A stretch of DNA of 64,000 bases from contig JAWQUS010000032.1 in assembly GCA_036365455.1 (NCBI GenBank), positions 15,012,001 to 15,076,000 on the forward strand. Direction: 5' to 3'. Below are positions 1 through 13,300 of the stretch, in pieces. Below the pieces are notes generated by a model, which had not been told where the DNA came from, searched no databases, and saw only the letters and a program-made list of their open reading frames with translations. A program made the translations under genes and the position numbers. The stretch comes from Macrosoma leucophasiata (lineage: Eukaryota > Arthropoda > Insecta > Lepidoptera > Hedylidae). Each line of letters begins with the position of its first letter. Positions within the stretch are counted from its first letter, which is position 1.

Positions 1-172
1 TCGTGTTCCGGTCAGGTGGTAATGTACAGCCCTGTAATTTCCGGCACAGAGGCGTAATACCTTAGGCCTCAGGAGTGGTAACGCATCTGCATTTTGACCT
101 TGGTCTTTGTGTGGGTGTCTATAGGCTGCAGTTACCACTTAACATCAATGTGATCTGCATGCTTGTTTGCCA
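1..172 (+). repeat. Dispersed repeat K, copy 1 (truncated by window edge)
   Basis: Same sequence family as 14122-14266, 26976-27160, 27208-27394, 55620-55730, 57142-57335 and 62922-63052. Shared words are CGTGTTCCGGTCAG at one end, AACGCATCTGCATTTTGACC in the middle and a TGCTTGTTTGCCAC end. It does not encode a protein. Confidence 0.75.
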
Positions 173-234
173 CTTCGGATACATAAAAAAAAAATATTCT
201 TAATATTTATAAATTGCTTGTCACAGTGTTTGTT

Positions 235-480
235 AGCGATGGACTCTTAAACTACTAAACCGATCTTAATCAAACTGGCACACCGTGTGCACTTTTTGGG
301 TAACCTGTGGAAACTCATCAAATCATCCCATGGCATCCCACAGGAACATTTTTTTTGGATAAAAAGTATCCTATAATCTAAGTCAGCTAACCCCCTATCT
401 GTGTAACAAATTTCATCAAAATCCGTTCCGTAGCTTCGGCGTGATTGACGGACAAATATCCAAACAAAGAAAATTTATAA
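235..480 (+). repeat. Dispersed lepidopteran-type repeat fragment
   Basis: Contains the phrase AATTTCATCAAAATCCGTT followed by GGCGTGATTGACGGACAAA. Very similar phrases occur near 17600-17650 and 43680. I infer a piece of a non-autonomous, possibly Helitron-like, repeat. Bases 481-733 show nothing recognisable. Confidence 0.4.
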
Positions 481-733
481 TATGAGTGTGATATATAAGT
501 CGTGGAACTGTTTGATATGGTGCCATCGTCTCTTTTCCTACACAGAATAACCTGCCGAAGAAAGAAGTTCCACTTACATAGACTGGTCGCGTGGCAATGC
601 CCAACTGCCACGCGTCATATTTGTGCCTGTGTGTTCTTTTCTGTCCAGAACGTTAAAATTGTGGAACATACTTCGCGCTGAGGTATTTCCTTGGCGGTCC
701 AATAAAGGATTCTTCAAAAATTTCGTTAAAGTC

Positions 734-874
734 GTCCTTCAGGGCTAGCAGCGCGTTGGCAACTCCACTGGTCTTGAAAATGTTCATAGGTGACGGTGAA
801 CACTTACCATCACGTAGCTCGTCGGCTGTCCAAACAACTGTCTAGTTGCTAACGCGCTGCCAGCCCTGAAGGAC
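734..874. mobile_element. Short element with 30-bp terminal inverted repeats
   Basis: GTCCTTCAGGGCTAGCAGCG... at 734-763 is the reverse complement of 845-874 with two mismatches in 30. The 81-nt interior includes GACGGTGAACACTTACCATCA, a motif I recognise as common in lepidopteran repeats. No ORF. Bases 875-1143, between it and exon 4, show nothing. Confidence 0.65.
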
Positions 875-1143
875 TCTTTGAAGCCAGTTTCGAATAACCC
901 CATATCGCCGGGAGAATGTCATTGTTGAAAGTGCTTGAATAACCGAAAACACTCATGCGTGGAAAGAACCTTCGCAGTCTACGCACACCCACTTAAGGAC
1001 AGGTTCTTGTCTTCATAATAGTCAAGATGTTAACACCAAATATCATCACGTACGTACATAAAAGAATATTCTGGAAAGGTGTACGAAGTATCTACTGAAC
1101 ACGAAATTAAAATGAGTGTTATAACCTAGATTCATACTCGTAC

Positions 1144-1347
1144 CTTCGACCTTGCTGAAAAACATCATAGCAAATACATAAATTTCCACTGCCAACGATT
1201 GCGGCATCACATCGTCCGTCTCTTATAGCTTTATATGCATGGTCCATAATGTACATCGATGCAGAGCATGCAGTATCCAACATGTAATTAGGACCTTTCA
1301 ATCCCAACCATTCAGATATACGCACTGCTAAATTAGACCGCGAAGAT
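1144..1347 (-). CDS. FAS-like gene A, exon 4 with KS active-site Cys
   Basis: 204 nt, acceptor after a T-rich tract ending TTTTAG, donor AAG|GTACGAG. Encodes [12 protein letters not shown] and the nucleophile motif DTACSAS, then DAAIVGSGN. Eight of 67 residues differ from the paralogue, including S/L just before the DTAC motif and G/A inside it. The next exon should lie left of base 1. Confidence 0.88.
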
Positions 1348-4300
1348 CTAAAAAAAAAAAAAAATTAATTAATAGTAGACGTGGGTCGCTGTTCGCATTT
1401 ATATTTTTTTAGAGTGGAAAAGAAGAAAGACACGTGTCACATGATTTATACCTATAATATGGTTGTTTTTGTTTAGCCGTGTAGATTTGTTTAATATAAT
1501 ATGCCGAGATAGAGAATATAAACGTACTTCTCAATCAAATTACTAAACATACCCAGTAGCTTGACTGACAAGTGTCATCAATGACACTTGACAGTTGAAC
1601 TTAGAAGGCGGCGTCCGCGCCGGTTCCTTGATATAATTCTGTAACTCGATATAATAATCTAGATTCAAGTTGTACAGTTTTGTAATAGTGGTAAACGAGA
1701 TATAGTAACGATTCGCGTAGTACTGAATTGATTGGCAGAAGAGATTTACATTGTGTTATGAACATTTCTATCCCGGTAATTGTATCTCCCGGTCGTAAGA
1801 GTTTCTTGCCCGTTCTTCTCTGCCGGCGTAATCGAATGGGCGGATCTTGGCAATAACGACTCTTGCTTCATCTTCTGCCAAACCATGTGCTTTATTTCAC
1901 CACCCGCTCGAGTACCCAACTATAGACGCCCACAAACACGAGTAACATGTCGGCTTATCGAAAAAAACACAGACAATACTACCTACCTAGATGCCCTGAC
2001 TGGAGAGGCCTCCTGTCGATAAATATATTTCATTGATATAAGTGTTTTTAGAGTAAAAACATGCAGTCTTTGATTTATTAGGTACTAGCTGTGCCCGCGA
2101 CTTCGTCCACGTGAGAAAAAATATGATTGTTCAGTATCTACCCGGACGAAGTCGTGGGCGCAGCTAGTATAAAAGTAGCCTATGTTACTCCCTAACACAT
2201 CAGCTATCTGCCAGTGAAAGTCCCGTCAAAATCGGAGACACTCAAATTCTATTTATTTGTATGTCGGTATGTATGTATGTATGTATGCATGCATGTATGC
2301 ATGCATGCATGCATACATACATACATACATACATACATGAAAATACGTATATAGACATGAAAATACGTGCATTTAGTCATTCGATGATGTATAGAAAAAT
2401 CTGCTGAACCATTTTGTAGGACATAAAATATTGCAAAAGTTGTTAAAAATAAAAGATGATTAGACTTTTAGAATTTTCGAAACTTTATAGGATTGCCTAT
2501 TACCTAATGGATTATTTTCGTAATTTTCGTACAGGTTCATTTTCTACGTCAATTAAAATATACAACAAAAATATGAACAAGAGAGATAGTTTCGAAAGGT
2601 AGGACTTTATTTTTGGAAATATCTTCTTTTTTCCCTCTTTTTGATGCCTTACAGTTTTGAAACATTTGTTAAAGTCTTAATAACTTCTTTATTTCATAAT
2701 TTTTGTTTACAACTTTTGATTTAACTTTTATTTTCTCTAGAAAAACGGTTAAAGCATTTATAGAGACATCATTTCGGATCGAATGGATGTTATTTTTATG
2801 ACCATTTTTTCTATTTTCACCACTTACAACTTGTGAGCCGCATAGTCTTGCCGGTGAAGATTTCTGAGTAAAAAGGCTATTTATAACATGTTGCGTAGCC
2901 TTAAGTGACTGGCAGCCCTAACATGAATTGCTAAAGGACTTATTACACGACACGGTATTCAGCGTCTGGCAGTAAGGGTGAGCGTGGTCTCGCGCCGGTT
3001 TGCCGCTTATTACACTATCCGGTCGACAGCGCCCTAACTCAATCACAGTACAAAAACACGGGCCGCTCCGGTAGCTCTAATTAGGACCCTAACTCCCTAA
3101 ATGTTATTACACTACCCTAACACTTGCTATCGTACCCTGAATACCGTGCCGTGTAATAAGTCTTTAGCAATTCATGTTAGGGCTGCCAGTCACTTAGGGC
3201 TACGTAACATGTTATAAATTAAAAAATAAATAAAACAATCATTGTTTTTATATTATTTCGCATTAACACATGCTTGTGAAATATATTTTACATAAAGAAA
3301 AATTTTGACTTCCGGCGAGACTCGAACTCGCGGCCTACTGGGAATCTAGTCCAGCCGCTCTTCCAATTGAGCTACTGAAGTCCTGCCCGATTTGTCAAAT
3401 GTTTCCTTCACATTTATTGCATTGCTTTATGGTAGCAGCAGCGCCATCTATTGCCAACTATGCTAGTTAGGCAACCGATATAATAGACTTTGCAGTTTAT
3501 TGAATATCGTAAAGAAGTCGCTTTTACCCTTAATAATTGTTTTTATATTATTTCGCATTAACACATGCTTGTGAAATATATATTCCCAGTAGGCCGCGAG
3601 TTCGAGTCTCGCCTGAAGTCAAAATTTTTCTTTCCATTTTTCTTTAAATAAAATAAATAAAACAATCAATCAATCAATTTAAACTGTACACCAACTCGAT
3701 AAACACAACTATTACTTCTGGCAATAAAGTCAGACTGGGTCCGAGGGCGGATGGCTTCAAGTGGTTCCTTACACGCTTAGAGCCTAAAACTGGTTAGCGG
3801 GCTCGGAGCTTAAAGGTTGGCGCCATTGACGACACGGCACGGCACGGTAAATAGTTTTTTTTTGTGGACAAATAATTTTCGATCTTGTAACAGGCTCAAC
3901 AACATACTTGACTTTAGCTTTATAATAATACGATGAAGCCGAAATGTCTCGCGTGATGACGCGACTACATAAAAAGTAAATTTAACCATAAAACATTACC
4001 CCATAATAGCATTTTCGTTGATTTCTAGCCTGTTGGCCATCAGTCCTCTGTCGGTATCCACAAAACATGTCCCTATGAACACACTGGTCTTCGTATTGCG
4101 AAATTCCACCGGGTTCATACCTATCAAGGAAAGAATAAGTGATAAGATGTAAAAATGGTTACGTGCGAGGGTTACTATCACGTCCGTCTCGACCGACCGT
4201 GCGGTTGTCAAATTTTTTTGCTATTTTAAAAAACAAAGACTTATCACAAGTTTTTCTATCATGCATAGGCATAGAGCAACACGGGCCACCGGCCGCGGCG

Positions 4301-7300
4301 GACCGGAGGGGAATAGCCATATACAGGTGTGTGGGGGACACAAAAAATTACAGACTGTTTTACATCGGTAATAAACGCTACGGCTACTCCCCTCCGGTCG
4401 GCCAGTGGCCCGTGTTGCTCTATGTGCATAGGTAAAGGATTCTTCTGTATTTATTACAACATTTGGCCGAATACTCAAACGTCACTCAATTTAAGAAACC
4501 CTCAAATGTGCGCTATCTCTATCGTTAAAAAGTGTTTAATAATTCGGTTATTTTCTGAAATTAAGGCAGTAAATGATTAATTTCGTCAATTTTTTTAAAT
4601 AACTGTACCATTATGGAAGGTACCGTCTGAGTGGGAGACAGCCCTCGTGCACCCGATACCCAAAACATGGGATCGTAGTGACCCGATCGTCTTAATCACC
4701 AGAGCGATCATGGAGCGTCTCATCACCATAAAACTGATGCAGTATCTAGAAGACCAGCAGCTGATCAGCGACCGCCAATATGGCTTCCGTCATAGCAGAT
4801 TTGATGGTGATCTTTTAGTGTATCTCACGCATAGTTGGTCTCACGTCTTGAACAAGAGTTGAAAGTATTGGCTGTAAGCCTAGATATTGCTCAGGTCTTT
4901 GACCGGGTCTGGCTCCGGATACTTCTCACGAAACATCAATTTTACGGTCTTCCCGAGAGACTATGCAACTGGACAGCCAGCTTTCTGTCTGAGCGTTTTA
5001 TATAGGTTTTAGTCGACGGTCAGCGCTCAGACAGACTACCTATTAACACTGGTGTGTTGCGAGGCTCTATGCTATCTTCCACGCTCTCTCTTCTGCATGT
5101 CAATGAAACGCTGGAGCAGAACCCCAATTTTTATTGCTAAGTGGATGAGAGTACGGGAGATTCACACTACACTAGCCGCGCTAATGCCTCTCGGACACTC
5201 ATCGAGGAAAGCACAATTAGACTTTTGTTTGATTTCGAGCACTCCCGGGACGGATTGGGGTCGACTTAAATGAGTGCAAGTTAATCCCTCGAAGTCACGA
5301 GTCTGAGCATTGATCGCTTAAAAAGCCCCATTCATTATAGCACTACATTACGCAGTCCGCTCGCCGTTCGTATTGGTATCCTGGGCGATGAAGTATCAAA
5401 CGAATTGCAATTTATGAGTTCACGATGAGTGTAAGACCAGATGGCATCGGAAAAGCTAAGGGTGCTTAACTAAGCGAGGCAGAATTTCACTTTGGGGCAA
5501 CTAGTGTAGCTTTATAAGGCTCAAGTGTAGCCCCATCTGGAATACTGCACTCCCTAATGGGCGGGAGCCCCCAAATACCAACTTGGTCCACTTGTCTCCT
5601 TACAAAGAAGACGCGAGATTCGTATCGTTAACGACCCAGGACTTACTGACAGGCTCGTATATGTGAGTCTGAGCAGAGACGTTGAGAGTCTGTGCATTTT
5701 TTTAACGTTTCTACAACGGCGAGTGCTCTGTTGAACTGATTAGGTAAATATGATATCATTTCTTTTCGTACGTCGTACTACCCGCCAAAGTTTAATATAC
5801 AATTTATTTTGTTTTCGAGATATTTGCAAAATTCTAAATATCTTTTTTGATATTTTTTATAATATTTGCATTTTTCATTCTATGATTCATCGAATGAACC
5901 ATCTATTTACGATCATTATTTCTATTATTCACCATTTTCATCTTATGAATTGGGCTAGAACTAATAGATAACAAATACTGACCAGCATCAATGATGGCCT
6001 CATAAGTTCTCTCAAGCAGCAGACGAGACATCGGATCAATGTGGTGAGCATCATTAAAATTGATTCCAAAAAAATCAGCATCACATCTGTTTTGGTTGTT
6101 GATTTTACCAACTCTGGATGACCAATTAACATTTCGAGTTACCCACGTTTCCTTGAGGTCGCTGATCAGGTCCAGCTAAAACACAGTATATTTGAAAGAA
6201 CGTAACTTCACGCCTGTAATCCCCGAAGGGGTAGGCAGAGGTAAATGCATGCATTCAAGCATAAATGCAAACACCCACGATTCGCCGGTTACGTTTTGGC
6301 CCATGTAACAGGTGGCGAGCCTGTTGACATCTCCGGGCAATGATATTATAAAGTACTAGATTGGCAGTTTACGGCAGCGACGCGTTGCCACTTCAAAGAT
6401 GCCCACAGGCATATCTGACCTCAGTTCCCTGCTTGACATGAAGTGCGACAGACGCGTCACGCTCGTCCGTCAAACTTACTTAAAATGGCAAAATGTGTTG
6501 TTAAAAAATGTGTATCATGATCCGAAAAGAATGATAATGCAAGTGGCATTACTTTTCACGAATAAGTTCGCATAATTTTGAACATATTGCCTAAATTACA
6601 TCAGGAAACAAAATAAATACATCGTGCATAATTTTTTCCATCGGTGTTGCTAGTAAAACAATTTGAAATTTTCTCACTTTTTAGGGAGTAAATTTAATGA
6701 ATGAAGACATTATATTCTGCTAGTAACCGGATGAATAATATATAATTACTTGCTGTGCCCGCGACTTCGTTCGCGTGGAAAAGTGACTTTGGGCACCTTT
6801 TTTGGATATAACTTTTGGTCAATTTTGGATCATAAACACTTTTTTACTAAAAGTTTAAAAACTCTGGTTTACATTAATGCTTCTCTGTTGTGACGCATTG
6901 ATGGCCATCGGAGATGAAAGCATATAGGCTGCTAGTATTGCGAACACGTGACAGAGTCACATGTAACTGACCGTGCGAAAATCTAAACTTGATAGTATAA
7001 AGCTGAAGAGTTTGTTTGTTTGTTTGAACGCGCTAATCTCAGAAACTACTGGTCCGATTTGAAAAAAACTTACCAGTACGCTACTGGATTAATATCATAT
7101 TTATAAAAACACCTTCGCAATTAATGTATTATTTTGGTACAACTTTGGTTAGTATAAAAAGCTTATAGTGAGCTAACGTTGAAAGATAGACATATGCTGT
7201 CGCGGACTTTTTCACACCGTTTGCACGGCTTCGAGCTCTATCATTTGAGCTCTCTACCTTCGTACATTACCATCGATCACAATAGCTGTGGACACTACCA

Positions 7301-10300
7301 CTCAGCGGTAGGTAAATTATGTGATGCGTTGGTGCTTTCACTCTCGAGATCGGTCAACAGAGCTCTACCACCGATTTCCTATTTAAAAGCCCTATATTTA
7401 CTTTTGTGGCTTAAAAGAAAAAAACTTGGAACGTTGAAATGTTTTCGCCCCGAAGTTGTAAACTCATAACGTGCTACATTTCCGTGTAAAAACACCTCAC
7501 TGATTCGTATCTTATTAATTGGTAACTAAATCAAGTGTTTGTATGGATTTTTAACCGAATGTCCGGGGTGTACTATTACGCAAAGAAACCGACTGTTTAC
7601 CATCTACAGCTGCCATCGTATGCTCGAAACACTTTGGTGGTCAAGATAAGAGTCCACCCAAGCATGTTAAAGTCAAGCCGTTGTTAGTGTGGTCCTAATT
7701 TGGATGGTTGAGCACAAAAAGTCATGTAATTCTTAGAGCGGTAAAAAATTTAATAGATGAGCACGAAACATTCATTTCCATCTCATTTTCTCCCACGTTA
7801 AATTTTATGAATTTATGCGTCTGTCCCTTTTTACTGTCGATTTTTCGTTTCAATGACTTTCAAATCACAACAATGCTAAAGAAGTTTTCATCTCAAAATC
7901 CGTTTACTGCTAACTGATAGCTTTTTCTAAGTATTTTCAATGTACAGACACGCTTCCGTTACAGTTTTATATAGTATAGATTGAAAGTTTCATTAAATTA
8001 TATTAAAAAGGTATTACATTAATCACACCAAAGCAATAAAATACAATTATTCATTAATATATTTTGGGGAAATTATCTCACCACTGGCAACTCGGACCGA
8101 CTCTGTTCGTTTCCATGGCAACAATATTGTTAGCTCACTTTAACGGTAATTTGTTAACCAGTGGAAGAAACGAGACAAATATAGTTTACTTTGTACATAA
8201 GTATCGGTTTCAAAGCTACGTCTTTTGAACTGTTAAGTGGTTACGCATTTCTGAAAACCGTTTGTATGACATTGCTTCTCTAGTATTTATTAGCTCATTG
8301 TCTCCGGGCACATTACCAAACATCGAGGTACTGGTAAATTTCCAGAAAATAGAATAATCCCAATAGAACCAGAGATAAAGGACTTTACACCATTATCTCT
8401 GATAACTACCTACCCGGGAATCGAACCCAGGACCTCAGCGTAGTAGTAGTGGCCTGCTACCACTAGGCTACCGAGGCAGTTAATAAAAAAAATAGTTTGA
8501 AAGAAATAAAATATAAGATTTTACAATATAGCCCAAAGTAATCATTTCTTTCATTAAAACATTTATAAGAAAATTGTATTATTTGCGATTTTGTCCACGT
8601 AGAATTAAAAAAAATATTGTTGAGTTTCTACTCGGTCTAATAAAAAGCGATTATTTTTATATAACAAATAGACACTCCAATTTTATTTATTTGTATAAAA
8701 TAGATGTATGTACACATAATCACAACATGTAGATTAGGCCATTAAGTAATGTAAATTTTAATTGTGTAGCATGTAAAGTTTTTTGCCCATTGTTTTGCAC
8801 TATCTTTATTTTTTTAAACGTGTTTAAATGTATGTAGATTAGTGTTGTTGCAATAGTAAAAATGTATCGATAGTATTGTGATCAATCGTGACCTCGAAAA
8901 AACAGTCACACTATCGATAGGACTATCGAAAATATCGACATGCTGCAATACTTTCAATACTTTCAATAGTATCGATTGTTAATAATAAGCAATACTATCG
9001 CCAAAGATCAATAGTATCGATAGTATTGTTATAAACACTATCGATACTATAGATAGTATGTGATAGTATCGATAGCGCAACTATCGATAGTTCTGCTACA
9101 CTAATGTAGATTATAATAATTGTGCTTTCGCACAGAATTTTTTTTTTTTTTTTAGCCTATTATTCAGATTTTTACGTACATATACAGACCTTTTTTTTTT
9201 AGCCTTTTATTCAGATCTTTACGTACATATACATACATTTACGATCTCATACAATCAAATTAAACTTAAAATTTAAGCTATAAACTGTTGTTTGGTAAAT
9301 TTTTGCAGATCTGTTTGCCAATCGGCAAAGGCCTCCTCCAACCTTTTCCATTCTTTCCTTGTTTGGGCTACTCTGTTCCACATCACACCTGCCACCTCCC
9401 TGATGTCATCGTCCCATCGTTTCTGCGGTCTTCCTCTCTTCCTCTTCCCTTCCCTTGGATACCATACTGTTACTTTCTTACTCCATTTCTTATGACCTCT
9501 TATCATATGGCCTGCCCATCTCCATTTAAGCCTTTTGATTTTCAGTGTGACATCTGTGGTTTTAGTTTTACTTCTAATTACATAGTTTTTTACTCTGTCT
9601 GATCTCCTGATGTTCATCATACTCCTCTCCATGGCGTATCGGCACGTTGTAAGTTTGTTTATCAATTCTTGGGTTGTAGTCCATGATTGGCAGCCGTATA
9701 TAAGGACAGGTAGTATGCAAGTGTTAAAAAGTTTTCTTTTGGTGTTAATATGAAGTGTTTTGTCTTTCATAACTTCTTTTAGGCTCCAGTATCTTCGCCA
9801 TCCGTTAGTAATTCTTCTTTTTACTTCTTCGCGCATCTGTTCTTTCTGTGTAATGACTTGTCCGAGGTAAATGTATTCATCAGAGTAGTTAATTTCCGAG
9901 TTTCCTAATATTACTGGGGTTTTGTTTCCATTTGTCAGCAGTCTCGTTTTTTCTGGGTTGAGTTTCAGTCCTACCTTTCCGCTTTCGACCGCAAGGTCTA
10001 CTATCATTCTATTGATATCTTCAGATGTTTTAGCAAATAAGACTATGTCATCAGCGAACCTCAAATGCGTAAATGATGTACCGTCAACATTGATTCCAAC
10101 ATTTTCCCAACTGAGTCGCCTGAAGATTGATTCCAGCACAGCCGAGAATAATTTAGGCGATAAGGGATCTCCCTGTCTGACACCTTTCCCTATTTTGAAT
10201 GAGCGGCCTTTCTTTTCTAACTGGATTCTGGCTGTGCTGTGACTGTATACGTTCCTTATTAGACGAATGTGTTTATGTTCGACCCTTTGCTCCTTTAAAG

Positions 10301-13300
10301 CTTCCCAAATATTTCTATGTATTAAAGAATCGAAGGCTTTACTGTAGTCAACGAATGCAATATAGTATGTAAGCTGGTATTCGCTGTATTTCTCTAAAAC
10401 TTGTCGGACTACATGGATGTGGTCAATCACAGAGTAGTCCTTGCGAAATCCAGCCTGTTCGATGGGTTGGTGTTCGTCTAGAGTTTTTTCAATTCGTTTT
10501 AAAATAATTTTAGCGAAAATTTTGTATATGTTGGACATAAGGCTGATAGGGCGATAGTTTCCAATTTCATGTTTGTCTCCTTTCTTGTACAGCAAGACAA
10601 TGTTCGACTCTTTCCACTGCTGAGGGATAATTTCAGTGTTAAGGATATTGTTGAACATATCTGTAAGTGCAGGTATTAAAACATGCTTCCCTTGTTTTAG
10701 GATTTCGTTGCTTATACCATCAGGACCTGGTGTTTTGTCGACCTTTTGTGTGTCAATAGCTTTCTCGACTTCAGCTTTAAGAATGTTTGGAACGCTTGAG
10801 GGTTCTGACAAATCAATTTCTCTTTCTGGTGTTTTATTTTTGTATAATTCTTTGTAATAGGATGTTGCTATTGTCAGTATGTCTGTTCTACGATGTTTCC
10901 ATTTTCCACTGTCGTTTTTCATTTTAACTATCCAGTCCATTGAGTTCTTCAATTCTTTATATGCTTTCTTTACACCACCCGTTTTAATTATATACCTTTC
11001 TATTATTTCCATTCTTCCATTTTGTTTTCTATCGTTCCTTATTCTATCTTTGATTTCTTTATTTATTGTAGTTAATTTTTGTCTTCTGTTTTGAGTATTT
11101 TTGGCGCTGATTAAGTGATTTCTCTTCTCGAGCAGATTCGTGGTATTCTTTGTAAACCAGTTTTTGTGTTTAATTTTGGTATTAGCAACAGATTTTGTTT
11201 CGACTTTTATGATATTTTCTATCCAGTTGTATTTTTCTTGTGTTTCTAATGTAAGTGTATCATTTGGGTAGTCAGAAAATTTGTTCTTTAGCGCATTAGT
11301 TATTTGTTCCAGCTTATGGTTTCCTAGTTTGATAGTTCTAGTGTCTTGTCTTGGTCTGGGTGTTTTTGGTTGGTTTGTTACCAGTTCTGCTCTAATTAGC
11401 TTATGATCAGTGTTAAAGTTCAGTTTACTTATTACATTGAAGTTAGTAAAGTAGTGGTTTCTGTTCGTCATAATGAAATCAATTTGGTTTTTCGTTTTGC
11501 CATCCGGCGAGATCCAGGTAGTTTTCTTCTTTTTCTTGTATATGGTGTTTAAAATGGTTAGGTTGTTTTCCAGCGCAAAGTTCGTGATATGTTCACCATT
11601 CCTACTTCGGGTTTTGTTACTGTATGCGTATGGTCCTAGTATTTTTGTTTCCTCTGGGCGTCTATCTCCAATCTGACCATTAAGGTTTCCCATTACTACA
11701 AGATTTTTTGACCATGTATTTGGATCGCATTATTTAAGCCGAGGTAAAATGTGTTTATTGTTTCCAGGTTTGACTGTTCTGTAGGCGAATAGATTTGTAC
11801 AATGGACCTAGGATCTTTATATCCCGGCAATTTCAGATTCATCATCGCAATACGTTCTGAGATACCAATAAATTCTTTCATATACTTCGCTATATGTCTT
11901 TTAACAATAAATCCAACCCCATGAAGGCCCGGGGTCTCGCCTTTGTGATAAAATAGGAAATCAGGATGAGAGATAATATTTTCTCCCGTTCTTCTGACTT
12001 CGCTGAGGCCAATAATATCCCATTTAATCTGTTTTAATGCATACATAAGTTCTTTGAGATTTTCTTAATTTTTGAGGGTAAGTACATTGAAGGCTGCGAT
12101 GAAAATTTTTCCTTGCTGTTGGTTTCGATTTTTGTCGTTACTGTTTTGATTGTTGTTGGAGGGTTTTGGTCTTCATCCCCCACGAGGACCAGTCGGCTTG
12201 GGGGAGGTTGGTGTTTTCTTGTTTCTTTGTTGTCACATTCTTTGGTTGGGTTCGGTTTCCATTTGCCGGTTGTTAATTGTTATTGTTTCTTGGTGGTAGA
12301 CATGTTAGAATTTTGCACAGACCTACTTAAATTAATTGATTGATATTGCAAAGTTACTGAAAAAGATATTCCGCTTTACCGTCACACAGGTCAGACATTC
12401 AATGTTCAACAATGTTGAGTGCTTTTCCCATGGAATATAAGAAGCCTTTTTACGAGTTACTTCTAAGCAAAGTTTGTTCGTATTGTGCTACAAAAATTCA
12501 TCTACAAATATTGTTTACAAAGTTCTGTAATTCACATTTTCACTTCTTTTTTTTCTAAATTTCACCCGTGCGAAGCTAGGTCGCTACTGTCGCTAGTGAA
12601 TTATATTATTATAGGTAATAATGTCCTCCAAGCCTAATTTCGGTCATAACGGTCAATCTCAACGGAGACTAAACTACTCTCAGGAAATATTATAATCAAA
12701 CGCAGTACTGATGGTTTCACGTGCTCTCCGAGGTACGGATACCAGACTTTGGATAAGTACATACTGCGAATTTTCTCCTCGAAAAAATCTAATAGCAGCT
12801 TTTCGCGTCCTGAGGATCGAACCCGAGACCTCAGGCGATTGCGACATCAGTATTGCGATTGCGACATCTGTGACAGATAGATAGACACACGCACTTGTGA
12901 TCCTAAAGGGGTTCTGAGTATGTAATGTACGGAACCGTAATAATACGTTTACTTATTAAACCGCTATAAACAGATACGTGATTCCTGAATTAAGTATCTT
13001 ATTTACATCGAATTAAACACATTAAAATAAACTAATTTAAGTATTTATTTGCGTTGAATTGTTTTCTTGTTGTAGGTAAATGCGGGGTTTAATTAAAAAC
13101 AAATGCTTGATAACTTAAGTAGGTACACGCGGACAAAGTCATGGGAAAAAGCTAGTCATCAATATTGGCTGATATCCTTTAAATCAATCTGATATCAAAA
13201 GTATCTAGTTATTAAAACACTACCATTTTTTGAGTGTCAAACGCTATAGCACTCAAAAAAACTTTAAACCAAATTTAGAAATTTTCAGATTTAATATTAG

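Larger units (their letters stand above)
9138..12303 (-). mobile_element. RTE-clade LINE, nearly full length
   Basis: The element reads leftwards. The 5' part starts near 12303. Endonuclease begins with FNVLTLKN (about 12090) and SEVRRTG. Reverse transcriptase follows, and the 3' tail ends in poly(A) (poly(T) on plus at 9138-9155). The tail motif CAGATTTTTACGTACATATA... is present twice in tandem (9165-9190, 9213-9235), each after a T run. RTE/BovB assignment is by the order APE endonuclease-RT and the C-terminal WAGH...RGRPQKRWDDDI segment. Disabling lesions are few, suggesting a fairly young insertion. Confidence 0.82.

Noticed and set aside
1780..2022. 80-codon open frame in gene A intron 3
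   Set aside because: No similarity, no splice context on that strand, and GC-rich patch of likely repeat origin.
3307..3382. Functional tRNA gene
   Set aside because: Nine-base anticodon loop and repeated copies in the same flanks; listed only as tRNA-like.
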